From Gnetum montanum (Eukaryota > Streptophyta > Gnetopsida > Gnetales > Gnetaceae), in the NCBI GenBank assembly GCA_015680685.1, contig MNCI01038211.1, forward strand, positions 327,859-391,858: a stretch of 64,000 bases of DNA, written 5' to 3'. Of the stretch, positions 47,900 through 59,706 are shown piece by piece (the first letter of the stretch is position 1; the number at the start of each line of letters is the position of its first letter). A program made the translations under genes and the position numbers. The notes below the pieces were generated by a model, which was not told the origin of the DNA, made no database searches, and saw only the letters and a list, made by a program, of their open reading frames with translations.

Positions 47900-50150
47900 T
47901 CTAATTTTCTAGCCACTGGGTATCTTTTGGTTTAGCAACTTTTATGTAGACATAGTTTTGTACACATACTTGTTTCTTTAGTTTGTTGTGGATTGGTATA
48001 TGGATTGTGTTATTTCTTTGAGCTTTCAACCCACAATTGCATCCTTTATTATTATTAGTAATGCATGAAATTTTTTGTCTCTTCATAGTGATAGGTGCAT
48101 CTTTTATGTTTTGTGTTGGATTGGTAATGGTTTTTGGCTTTTTTGGAGAATTAGGAGACATTTTCTTTGTGAGGAAGGGGGTTGCATTAGATTGTCCTTA
48201 TGCTAGTTCTAATGAGCTAGTAGGTCTACTAGTTTGATTTACATGTGTAGTAACTATCCTAAAGAAAGGATGCTTTTGAGACTTTTACTAAGGGTTATTA
48301 GCACTATTATCCTTTTGTATGTTCATAGCGCAAGTTGAATTCTTTTGTTGAGGTTGTGATGCCAATCTTTCTTGCATTATTGGTGGTGACATATGTTGGA
48401 GGGAATTATGAGAGTATTGAAAATGTAATGGATGATAAGAGGCATGGGATGGTGATCCCATAGAAGATGTTGGGCATCAATGATATTCAAGAGAGTAGTA
48501 CTAGTTATTTGAGACATAAGAAGTAGAACCATTTGGAGAAACATGTTGTTGACCATTTTATACATAAGGGTCTAACTAGAAAAAAGGCATTGTTAGTTTA
48601 TTGATGGCATCCCCCAAGATTGTGGGTTTTTCCATTATGGTTGATAGTAGTCTTGAGATTGATAAGAAGTCTCATTGATATAGTACTATTGGTTGTAGGA
48701 CTATCTACAATAGCCTTGTGGGTAAGGTAATCTTCTAGGCATTTACTTTTCTACAAACTTGGGATTCAAATAAAAAGCTCCAAACTCTTGTAGATGTAAC
48801 ATAAATGGGCAATAGCCCTTTCAATGTTTGTATTGAAAAATGTCATATCCATCTTCCTTCTCCAAATCTGATTTTGTAACCCCTTATACTATAGTTAGTT
48901 TCCATTGTTGTGAATAAGTTTCTTTGCCTATTTTCTTATTCTTTTTCTGCTTCTTATTTTGATCACTTGATCCAATTTGATTTACCTTCTTCTCTATGAT
49001 TTTTAAGTTGGTTGTAACATTTTCATTCATCAACTCCCACATCTTATCTACCCTTTCTTTAATCTTAGTGATAGAATTTTGTATTGGAAAGGTTTTATGT
49101 TAAATGAACTCATCTAGAGCTACCTATTTTTCTTGATCACAAATATGGACCTTGTCTTTGTTAAGAGTTGGCTCCTAGTTATATTTCTCTATGCTCTCCC
49201 TTTTATACAACTCTTCTTCTTCTTTTGCCACATGTTCAATTAGTCTTTCTATTTGATGGGCTCTCAAATTTGATAATTTTCCTTGTGCATAGACCCCAAG
49301 GATCCTCCTTGTTTTGTTATGAAGCCCATCTATGATGTGACAAAGCTATTATTTTTTAGAAGATCCATGGCTTGGGCTTCTATGTAGTAGAGAATAGTAT
49401 CTATCCAAGGATATATCTAGGGATTCATGGTTTTCTTGATTCCATCCTTGGATTTGTTTTCTTAGATTGAACACTCTTGAATAGGTTTGGTATTTTTCAT
49501 TGAAGAGCTTAAGCATTTGTGACCATTGGTGGATTGAGTCTGGTTTCAATGATCTATACCAATTTTCATCTTTTTCTATTAGTTTACTAGGTAAGATTTT
49601 AAGATTTTGCAACTTAATTTTGATAATTTGCAATGCATAGATATCATGGAAGGCTTGTAAATAATGTTTTGGATTAGAATTATAGTCTCCCTTAAATTTA
49701 GAAATGTTATTCATATCAATTTTTTTAATGCAACTTTCCCTTGATGCCTATGAGGTATTCTAATTACCTCCATAATTTGTATCATGTTGCTAGTAGTCAA
49801 GAAAGGATTCATCATCATAAGATATGTCATGATCATAATCTCTATTTATATTTTTTCAATTATGATGATCTCATTTATGTGTCATTTGGTATCTTGTATA
49901 TTTTTGTTGATCTCTATTTCTATCTACATTTTGATCCCTTAGTAAAGCTCTATATCCATACTTATTTTCATCTTTGTTAAAAGTAGACATTGCAGATGAA
50001 GAGGAACATGGTAAATTGGGAGAATTACCATGGCTCCTATATCTTTCCCAAGGGTTCCTTGGTTCATCTCTTCTAAGTTTGAAGAAGGTCCTAGACCTTG
50101 AGGTCCTCCTTATTCTAGGACTTATTTCATCCCCTTTAAAATTGTCCATG
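47900..50150 (-). pseudogene. gag remnant of element E
   Basis: Best part is 49349-49714 (121 codons): NNISKFKGDYNSNPKHYLQA, then HQWSQMLKLFNEKYQTYSRV and NQENHESLDISLDRYYSLLH, a Retrotrans_gag-like capsid matching element A. The N-terminal side (49871-50149) is Arg/Ser-rich. The C-terminal side (to 47901) shares QQKN- and HPFF-type blocks with A. Stops and frameshifts break it. Confidence 0.75.
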
Positions 50151-50426
50151 ATAGTTGAACATAGTCTTTGAGATATTAAGGATATAAATAAGCATATGAG
50201 ATTCCTTCTTGTAGTGGTTCACTCTAATTCTCTTCAATATAGATCCTATTATTACTCTTATCAACATTCCCTTCATGTGATGGATTATTGGTCCTATGTG
50301 TAGGAGACATGTTTTTAGGTGATAATTTGTGTGTGTGAATTAAAATATTAAATTTTCCTAAAAGATAAATTGTTAATATTTTTATAGTGATTGTTTATAA
50401 TATAACTAATTTAGATTACTAGATCA

Positions 50427-50445
50427 TCCCTGGCAATGGTACCAA
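50427..50445 (-). other. Primer-binding site of element E (tRNA-Asp type, decayed)
   Basis: On the minus strand TTGGTACCATTGCCAGGGA directly follows the LTR. Same class as element A, again with its CpGs lost. Confidence 0.8.
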
Positions 50446-51463
50446 TGATGAAAAATGAGCATCCCCTACATCTGATCATATGAATCACATGTGTTCACAT
50501 GTAATCTAGTTAAATTCCATGGATTGAACTAGTGTGGTATCTAGATTGTTAAGTATTAATTATAGATCATTGTCTTCTCACTTTGACTAGTGGTAGCTTT
50601 ATGATGTATGGTTTAGTCCAAAGTAAGGCATATGATTATTTATGTTGTGAGACTAAGGCTAAGTTATATGAAAATAAATTATTTAATCTAATTAATTATA
50701 AGAAGAATAATCCTAAACTATCCTAAGGATGATAAGTGTCCATTCCTAGCTTGTTGCACACATCCTAAATTCATGTACCCATTGCTAGAATTACCAAGTA
50801 TTATGTTATTGGGTGAACCATGCAATAATGCTACTAGGATTACTGAGTGAATACATGTTTTAGCTTGAACCTAGTCATGTTCATTCCATCAATTAATTAA
50901 CATGCATAGAAATATAAATATTAACTAAGTATATAAAAAGTAAATTACATTAAAAGTAAATCTATCCTAAGTTAAAGTGCTATAATAAATATGAATAAAT
51001 CTTGATCTTATTGTCGTTTATGAAATGTGTCTAGGTACAATGCCACTCAAATAAGACATTGTACAATTAACTCAAACCTTCACTATAGGCACTCACTGAC
51101 TATTTGCTAAGATTACAGAAATAAACTGTAAGAGTTCAACTATACTATTGATCAAATGGTACCAAATACATGATGGGTGATTGCATATTTATAGGAAAAT
51201 TTAGGAATTACATTAACAAGAATGTGTCAATGCATTTGGCTGCATTGATGTAGATAAGTTATAGCAAATGTGATATAGCATCTATGATGTAGCAGCCGAT
51301 GGAGATGCATTGATAGGGGTGCTATAACACATATGCAATGTAGCATCTATGATGTAGCATATGCATATAACATTTATGATATCTCAGCCAACTAACACAC
51401 TTAACAAAATGATGCTTTATCATATCCCCACAACTCAGCTAGCTGACATATTAGGTCTCATAA
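50446..51463 (-). repeat. 5' LTR of element E
   Basis: 1018 bp. On the minus strand it starts TTATGAGACC (decayed TGATGGGACC) and ends TTTTTCATCA before the primer site. TATA-like TATAAA near 51188-51193 (as plus-strand TTTATA). Confidence 0.85.
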
Positions 51464-51800
51464 TATTTTTAGAAATGAAGACTCATTTTATCATGTTTTT
51501 TGAGTGTGTTGTTGCTTAGCATGCTTGGAAATGGACATTAAGAATTTATAATAAACTGCAACCAAGCATCAATGAAGTTATTCTTAGTGGTTAGCCTACT
51601 TTGTCTACTTCATTTCTTTGCATTTTTAATTTTCTTGAACCACTTATTCTCTAATCTATTCAAAAGCTTTGTTGTATAGTTATATTCCAACAATAAAAGC
51701 ATAACTGTGACTTTTCTTTAGGTATCAAATACTAGATTTTCAAAGATGTTGCTTTTTAGCTATAACTCTAAGAAAAAAAGATCATAGTGAAAGATGAATA
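51464..51800 (+). pseudogene. LINE ORF2 C-terminal region, second part
   Basis: FRNEDSFYHVFFECVVA then HAWKWTLRIYN matches the block (E...H.FF.C..A...W) that should follow the LINE piece ending at 42755. The two halves are split by LTR-B2 plus element E, with about 50 bases lost between them. Confidence 0.7.
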
Positions 51801-51929
51801 ATTAATTTGTTTTCTAAAGCATTAACTTTCTTTTTGTTTTGGAGGCTCAATGATGGAAAGTTTTTAGCTTTAGGTATTGTTTATTCTTTATCTCTGATTG
51901 ACATATTCTTTCTTCTTTAAAAAGAGTTT

Positions 51930-52190
51930 TCTCCTTCTCTTAATAAGAAACCCTTTAGTAAGAAGTGAAAACCCATGAGGATGATTCTGAATAAGGGCAA
52001 TACCTAATCCTTTTCCTAGTCTAGAGGGAAGGTTTTTTAGGATTGGATATAAGGATGAAAACCTAAAAAGGCATTCACAAAACTGTTGGGCTATTTCTTT
52101 AGACTCTTTCTTCGATAATCCATTGTATTTTAAATTTTTTTAACATTATTATCCATTTTCTATGATCCAATATCCCCTCCAAAAAAATAT
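51930..52190 (+). repeat. LINE-related segment, inverted relative to 61290-61530
   Basis: AAGAAACCCTTTAG.AAGAAGT, AAACCCATGA and CCTA.CCTAGAGGG.AGG occur here on the plus strand and on the minus strand at 61330-61530, in the same order over about 200 bases. There the segment lies just upstream of a LINE ORF1. Confidence 0.75.
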
Positions 52191-52449
52191 GGAAAGAAAA
52201 AAATTTCCAATTTTAGAACTATCTACTTAAGTGTACAACATTTTAATGAAAACCTTTGAAAAATAAGTGAAGATAATTGATTAATAGTTAGAAGGAAGGT
52301 CCCAATTCTAACAAAATTTACATCACTTTTTAACATCCATGCTTGAACTTAAAATAGAAAAAGAATTCAAGATAGAGAGTTGTAGCTTAATACCAATATT
52401 TATTTCAAAACAAAAAAATGGTACCACTAGTTGAAGATACTCACATTGT

Positions 52450-52925
52450 CACTTATTATTTATCTTATGTGGAGAATCTTCACCATTAGTTACAACCTTC
52501 TTATTGATACTAGTTTTAATCTTTGAGTTAATAGTATTCTTTTCAAACAAGGACAAATTTTCCTTATAAGCTATATGTTTAGGCTACTTAATACTTTCTT
52601 TAGTACTAGCAAAAATATACATAAGAGCTTCTATCTACTCTGGATTCTTTATTGTGATTTGATCATTCTTATCATTCACATTAACTTGGTTTTTCATATC
52701 TTCAACTTCAACATATTTTTTTTCTTCAGAATCTTTTTTCTTAAGAAAAAAAGAACAATCATTAAACAAATGTTATTCATGATGGTAGAAGTTACAACAA
52801 TTAGGAAGCTTATAATCTACAATTGGATGAAGATAAGTATTTCCTTCTACTTGTAACAACCAAAACAGTTGATTTCAACAAAAAATTCTCTATGGAAATT
52901 AAAAGCTATAAAAACAGACTCCATA
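52450..52925 (-). pseudogene. LINE ORF1 remnant, zinc-knuckle half
   Basis: On the minus strand LPNCCNFYHH and HLFNDCSFFLKKKD give a knuckle with C-x2-[C]-x4-H-x4-C spacing (second Cys now Tyr, Gly now a stop). This is the nucleic-acid-binding end of plant LINE ORF1. The other half lies at 60283-61310, beyond LARD-2. Confidence 0.6.
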
Positions 52926-53502
52926 TGTGAGAGATGTCTCAAGGTAGAGGTTCTCCTAGGCTCTCCCCATGGTTTTGGAACCATGAAACTCTTTGAGGCA
53001 CCCTTGGATGGCTCTCAATTGTTAGAAAAGCCATCTCGACTTGGTGGTACCAAGCCAGTAGTAGGACTCCCTCTTGTTGCATCCCTCTCTAAGTTCCCTT
53101 CATACTACCCTCACTTAGTAGAACTACATGCCCCTAATTCTACAATGGTTGAAGATATGCAGGTAGCCAGGATTGAATAGTTTTGGTGTGGTGCCAAGTT
53201 GAACCTTGTACCAGATTGTGAGGGGTCCAGGTGGTGAGGTGCCCCCTTGTATAGGCATCCTTTCCCCTTCCACTGATGTTGTCTATAGGGTTTCTTATGT
53301 ATTTGTTTGTAAGGTTCTCATTCAAAGTTTAGTTGTTCTCCTTGAGATTCTTCTTGTTTATTAAGAAGTTGTTGTGTTGCTTGCTCCCTTCCATGGATTG
53401 CTAACTTGATAGAGGCATATTCCCTAGGTCTTCCTTCTTTGATCCATTGGATCTTAGTGAATTCCTTGGGATGCCAGATAATGTTGGGGTAAAATTATTA
53501 TA
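52926..53502 (+). repeat. 5' LTR of LARD-2
   Basis: Starts TGTGAGAGATGTCTCA. Matches 59707-60282 along its length (for example TTGGTGGTACCAAGCCA and GAACCTTGTACCAGATT). End decayed to TTATTATA. Confidence 0.9.
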
Positions 53503-53504
53503 GA

Positions 53505-53516
53505 TGGTATCAAAGA
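53505..53516 (+). other. Primer-binding site of LARD-2 (tRNA-iMet type)
   Basis: TGGTATCAAAGA, two bases after the LTR, corresponds to TGGTATCAGAGC of copia elements. Confidence 0.8.
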
Positions 53517-55767
53517 ATTTTTGTAATCATGTTGCAATAAGCATGTGCCCTTTGGTTGTGTTGTACCATTGAGGGTTTTCTATTTATGATCCCTTTGGAT
53601 AGACATCTGGGTGATATAGGATCATTTTCTTACATGTTATTTGAAGAGTTGCCTTATGGTAAGACTCTTAAGCTCTTCATTATGAGGCCAATGTTACATT
53701 CTAAGCAATTGATGCATGTTATTCTCTTGGAGTATGTATATGATTACGTTGTGGTATTTTCCTTCACTAGTTTACTTGTGGTTGGACTAGTTGTGATTTT
53801 ATTTGATATGTTAGAGGAGAGTTCTATTGGCAATGTGTAAATTGTTATTGCATGAGGAGCTTTTACCTTTGATCTCTAGTGATTCATCTAGGATGAATTG
53901 GACCTAGTGTCCACATCAGTCTCCATCCATATGACATGTATCAATATGGCATTGATTGAATTATGCAAGATGTAGTATCCTTACACTCCTACTCACCCTA
54001 GATACAGTGAGTATGGAAATTACAAATTAGGACATGTTGGTTCCTAGGTACCTTAGGATGGAGGGCCTTTAAACATGTGCTCATGATGAGCCTTGTTCTA
54101 GGTGGATCAAGACCATCACTGGTAGACTTCAAACATTTGTGTTTGGGATTGTATGTTTGTTTAGTTATGTAGGTGTGTCTTCCTTGCTCCATTTTCAAAT
54201 TCTGCATGCATGTCTCTTTTGTCATGTCTATCATTCATAATGCAAGGCTTTGTGCTCTACACAGTGTGATGACTTGTTGTTGGGATTGTTGAGGATGCAT
54301 TTAGAGGTCATGTGTGCCATCACAAGGCCAAATTGTTGTGGTTTGCTTTTTGAAAACCTCTTGTGCTTTGGGCATGATTACCCTTGTTACAGACCTTTCA
54401 TGTGTTGTGCTCCCTTTTTTGAGCTGGTTGTGTTGCCCTTCGTTGTATGGCATTACTTCCTTAGTTATTGTTATTTCTTAGTCATTTTGATTTGACGACC
54501 TTATGGAGCAAGTCATCCTATTGTTGGTTCTTGTTGAGACCTCACCTCTCATGATTAGAGTCTTCCTTGTGGATGCATCCTCTCTAGTGTTACTCTTCAT
54601 AGTGAGAGTTGGAGCTTTGTTGAGACATACTATTGGTTAGACCTTGGTCTCCCTCCTTATGTTTCAAGTTGAGATAAAGAATCTCTATTGCCAATGACTC
54701 TTATGAATTTGTTGAGATTTTGATCCTTGTTGGAACTAGTGTCAGTGGCTGGGAATATTTGTTGTATGCAAATCTTGGAATTTTGAGTGTTCTAGTTCTC
54801 TCTCTCTTGGTCTGCCTCATGATAAATTATTTTGTATGAGTGTATCCAACTGATCCATCATGTTTTACATGAGTGATCTCTATGTGTGTTGTTGAGGTAT
54901 TGCTCTCTATGATGTTGTGAGATTGATATTTCTCTATTATGTGATCATGCTGGATGGTTGTATATGAGGCTAATGTGTTGATCATGTTCTTGCTAACTTC
55001 TCTATTTTTGAGCTATTATCTTAGCCTTCTAGGAAACATAGGTATAAATATGTAGCTAGTGGTAGCCTCAATTGATTCTATGAGAACTATTTGTATGGGG
55101 AAGATGTATGCTCTTGAGGCCTTCATGAATTGGTTACTTGGTTACTTGGTCTTGGAATCCCAAAATTAGGTTGTGGATCTATTAGTACCCTTATTGTGAT
55201 GGAGTAGTAGGTACATCATGATTTTTTTTTCTTCTCAGTGTTGGATGAGCACTAATAGAGGACAGTGGTCCATCCTAGACCCTATGGATATTGGGTTAGG
55301 AAATGGCATAGAACAATATCCTTAGCCATGCTAGATACTGATGTCTTAGGAGTGGGAAATGCCTTGAAGTCCCACTGTGGCAAGTGATGAATTCTTAGTT
55401 GGCATCTTACATTATTCAATTTTTGCATTCATGTATCAGTTCATTTTCATTTGATGGGATTCATTTAGTGGGTTCAGTGTAAGAATTGTTCCTATACATG
55501 TAGAGATAGTTGTGTAGTGGGTTTAGTGTGACAATCTTACATGTATGTGTAGAGACAGAGACAAGTTTTTCTTAGAATAGCTTGGTGTAGCTTTGGTGTG
55601 CTCCTAGTGTCCTAAACCCTTCAGCTTTGGATGGGATTGAGTAGTTTGTCCTATAGCCTTCTAGGCCTGGGTAGCACTCCCAAATGTCATGTATTATGCT
55701 CACTAAATGTATTCCTATCCTTGGATGAATGAGATTATAATGTAATGTTGTGATGTATTTAGTTTTG
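53517..55767. other. Internal sequence of LARD-2, nothing recognised
   Basis: T- and G-rich on the plus strand, with only short open frames and no transposon domain. Confidence 0.5.
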
Positions 55768-55772
55768 ATAGC

Positions 55773-56638
55773 TAATGAATCATGGTTTACCAGGCCTTGA
55801 TATCGGATCCTCAATATCAGGTACATGATATCGCAACTTAGATAATGATATCAAATACACGATATCATGATTCCTACGTAGGCCTATAAAATACAACATT
55901 CAGGTGCATAGGAAAGTAGTAGTTGGTAACTCTAAGGGTAGAGTCTTTTTGTAAGTTTTTAGTTAATTTCAGTTCTTTCCCTAGTGCATGCCCGTAGTGT
56001 GGTGATTGTAATTGTCTGGAACCTTTGTTCGAGTGTGACGTACTTGGACATACACATGATCGGCAATAAAGATCGAGATTACTCCATCATTGGAGCATTC
56101 ACTTAGCTTTTAATTACTTTAATTGTTAACTATTTATTGTTGTATTTTTAGTTCATATTTCCTTTATTGTCATTTACACTTCCTATTGATTAACACGAAA
56201 TGAGTATGACTTAATCATGAACACTTAACTGTAACTACTTGGTAACCCAGTAGCGTATCTAGGAGTGCTCAAGTAATGTGCACTTGGTAATCCTAGAAGT
56301 AGTACACGAGGTCCAAGATGCGTATGGATGATTAAGAATGGATGCTCATCACACTTAGGGTTAGCATAAATTTTATTTTCCATTGTCCATTAGCTTAATC
56401 AAGATTGTTCCCCATTGTATTTAGGTGTAGCATTAGTTTAGGATCCCATCATTCGCCTCATACTAGACTAAACCATACGTGACAAAAAAAAATACTAGCC
56501 CAGGTGGGAAGATAGCGAACTATGATCAACATGTAACTATTTAGATACCACAACTAGTCCATTTGTAGAGTTTGAATGAATCATGCGTACTTGCTCTTAT
56601 TTGTATGATTGAGTGTAGGGGTACCTTGCCACTCATCA
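55773..56638 (+). mobile_element. Solo LTR of group C (copy C1) inside LARD-2
   Basis: 866 bp, flanked by perfect 5-bp duplications ATAGC (55768-55772 and 56639-56643). Starts TAATGAATC and ends CTCATCA. Four GATATC sites at 55799, 55827, 55847 and 55861 precede the TATA box TATAAAAT (about 55885). AATAAAGATCGAG lies near 56063. Confidence 0.92.
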
Positions 56639-56643
56639 ATAGC

Positions 56644-59600
56644 TTATGCACATAAAAGTGCTAGATGTTGTTTCCCTATGTGAATCAGTTGTCCCTTTCT
56701 TGTAGGCTTGTGACACACCTTATGAGAAGGCCAAACTTGATGTATAGTATTTTCCTTATGCTTATTCTTGAAGCACTTTCTCTATATGTTTATAAGTGGC
56801 CTATGTGCCTTGATGTGAAATTTTGCTAAACGCCTTATGGAAAATCCTATTGTTGATAAATGATGTTGTAATGAAGAGGCCAGGGCATGTCCTGCCTAAG
56901 GTGCTTCTAAATTGATGCTTTGTGTTCTTAGTAATATTGGAATGCCATGATGGTGTGTCCTTCAGTGAACATTCTTGAGATAGGATAAGATTTGGGAACT
57001 CTTCCTCTTAGGTTCTTAGATTGGAAGAAATTTTATTCATGGGTGATCAATGGTGGAATGTAGCCTAAAATTCAAACAAATTGGTTCAATGAGCTTGATC
57101 TTAATAGTGGGTGGTTCATGGTGGCCATGTGAATTGCAATGGTAGACTAAAATTTCAAATCCAAGATGATGCTATTATGTCTAGCTATGGGGTAGAGTTG
57201 AGTTCTAGGTATCAACACCGATACTTCCTCTTCCATGGTTGGATGTGATCCTTGGAGTAGTTTTTGCAAGTGTTGGGATGATGGTCCATCCTTGAATAAA
57301 TGATTTTACAGTTACACAAATTGTAACTTCGCTTGGTTGCCTGATGTGGTGGACTTGTATGTGTCCAAAAACACTTGGGCCTATGCTCCCATGACTGGAG
57401 GCTTGTGGTATTCTTGAGTGCTATGGTACACTCTCATGACTTGAGACCTATTGGTGCTTTTGAGGGCTATGGTGCACTCTCATTTCTCAGGACTTATGAT
57501 GCTTTGTAGGCTATGGTGTAATGTCCCATCTCTCTTTGGTATACTTTGGGGGTATCATCCCATATTTTTGGTGTATCATCCCATTTCTTTGGTGTATGGT
57601 GGGATAGCATGATCAATCAGTATTACTTAGTGATTCTCTAGTTCTATGATGGATCATTCTCCATTCCAATGGATATCCTCTTCAGTTCCTAAAATAATAA
57701 TGTAGGTTGTATTGAGATAGTTGTTCCTTAGATGGGATCTAGAAGTAGTTGATGTTTGGGACTTGTTCCAAGCATTAGTTCCATGTTCTTGAACTCTTGG
57801 AGCTTATTTTTAGAGATAGGATATTATTACCATGCTTGAATTTATGAAATCTCCCTTGTGATTCCATGTTGTTGATGTAGCCTAAATGTATATATCTCCT
57901 CTCTTGTAAGCAAGGTGTGATCTTATGTACTCTCTCTCACATTTTGGGGCTCCAATGGGACTTCCTTGTTAGGGTTCTTTGGTAGACCTTTCTTATTGTA
58001 AACCCTTTAGGGATGAATTGTGTATTTTTTAAGTTGGTAGTTGATGTTGGTGAATACCATTCATTCTAAAATTATCTTGAAAACCTATTCCTCCTATGAT
58101 GAAAAATGTTTTTGTGACTCTTGCATTTGTTGTTTGGGTCAGATGGTAATAGGTAGTGGTGTGACCTTGTGCATCATGATTATTGTAAATTTGGTGTATA
58201 TGAAATGAAAACCCAGACCTCCTATGATGAAACAAAACTCCCTATCTATGAAATTTTGAGGGATGAACTCTTTTTCTTCTCAATTTGTTCTTAAAGTGGA
58301 ATTGAATGGGGGGTAAGACCTATGAATCTATGTCTTCCCTTAGCTGGTAGTGGTTTGATAATATGGTTGTGTTGGCTATGTGCACTACTTGGCCATGGAA
58401 GAAACCTCCCAAAGAGAATCTTCCCTTTGGATTTAAAAATTCAATGAAATGTGTTGATTATAAGTTGTGGTTATTTCTAGCATGCTAAGAAAATTCAGAT
58501 TCTAGAAACCTAGATGTTCCTTAAAAAAATCATAATTGTGGTTATCCTCGAAGGTAATTCTACATGCTTCCTTGGACTAAATATTCAGAAAATGGGGCTT
58601 GTCCCATCTCTCAAAGTGGTAAGGACAACTTATAAACTGCAAGTGTATTTGATCCTTTTCCATAAATAGGACAATGTGGTTACAATGGACAATGTGGTAG
58701 TGGTTAGCATGAGACATGTGTATGAAGGATTGTCTTGGGGTTAGTTGCCCAATATATCCTCCACTTGTTCTAGTACTCAAGTAGGTATTCTCGATGTTGG
58801 ACTTCCTCTAATGATGCCAATGAAAAACTGGGTTTGTATGCTTTGATACCCTCTTGGAGAAGTTTTTCAAACAAAATTTTGATCTTCTCTCTTATTGTGG
58901 AAATGAAATAGCGATGGATGGTGAAATATGGATTGCAATGTTGGTGCATCTATGGATGGCAAGGTCATATTAAAAATATTTGCCTTTGTACCTTGTTTTG
59001 AAGGGATCTCATGCTCAACTTCCTTCCTACTAGCCTAAATAGATGTAATGAGGAAAAAAAAAGAAAATATATGAATGATATAGATGTGGTGATCTAGTAC
59101 ATAGATGGTTGAATCAGTGAGACTCCATAGGTCTTGATGTAAAAAGCAGAACCTAGGGTTCTAGTAGGCTTGAGTTGCTTTTGGAGACATGGCTCTTTTG
59201 GAGCATGTTCTCTCTCTTAGTTTTAGTTTTCCAAGTCCATCACCAAGATGGAAAATGGCCCTAGTGCACCCTCAAAATTGATGACAAAAAAATCAAGAAA
59301 ATTAATGGATGCTAAGATTTCATTCGAAATAGATCTCAATTGGACTTGTGGAAGAAGAGCTTGTTCTCTTACATAGGTATGGGTCTATGCAAGAAGACAA
59401 GTCTCTAGATCTAATAAGGGATGGATCTAGGGGATGACTTAGATATGTTGGGTTTGACTTCTTCCTCTTGTCACAAAGTAGGAAAATATTTTGGGGTTCC
59501 TCTAAGTACCCCTTGCGTTTCATGTAAGGCCTTGGATGGAAGGATGTATTAGGTGTTAGGTTTGATATCTTTATTTAAGCCTAACATTAATTGAGTTGAT

Positions 59601-59706
59601 AGATTCCTTGGAGTTAACAGAGTTTCAAACCCATACTTGAAGTGTACTCTTGAAGTTATCCTAGGCTCCACTCTAAGGACGTGGCTTCCTTTGTATGGGG
59701 AAGGAT
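56644..59706. other. Internal sequence of LARD-2 with short repeats
   Basis: No gene. A unit of roughly 60 bases (GGCTATGGTGCACTCTCAT type) recurs three times at about 57415-57515. CCTCCTATGATGAAA occurs at about 58089 and 58220. The end, TATGGGGAAGGAT before 59707, is a fair polypurine tract. Confidence 0.55.

Larger units (their letters stand above)
43656..51463 (-). mobile_element. Ty3/gypsy retrotransposon E (element A family), non-autonomous remnant
   Basis: Read on the minus strand: 5' LTR (50446-51463), primer site (50427-50445), gag (47900-50150), non-coding internal part, polypurine tract (44512-44522) and a 3' LTR missing its U5 end (43656-44511). gag and LTRs match element A. No protease, RT or integrase is present. 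Solo LTR C2 (45139-46003) is inserted in the internal part. Confidence 0.85.

Noticed and set aside
53556-53840. 94-codon frame just inside the 5' LTR of LARD-2 as a gag gene
   Set aside because: Very rich in hydrophobic residues, no gag motif, no zinc knuckle; probably chance.
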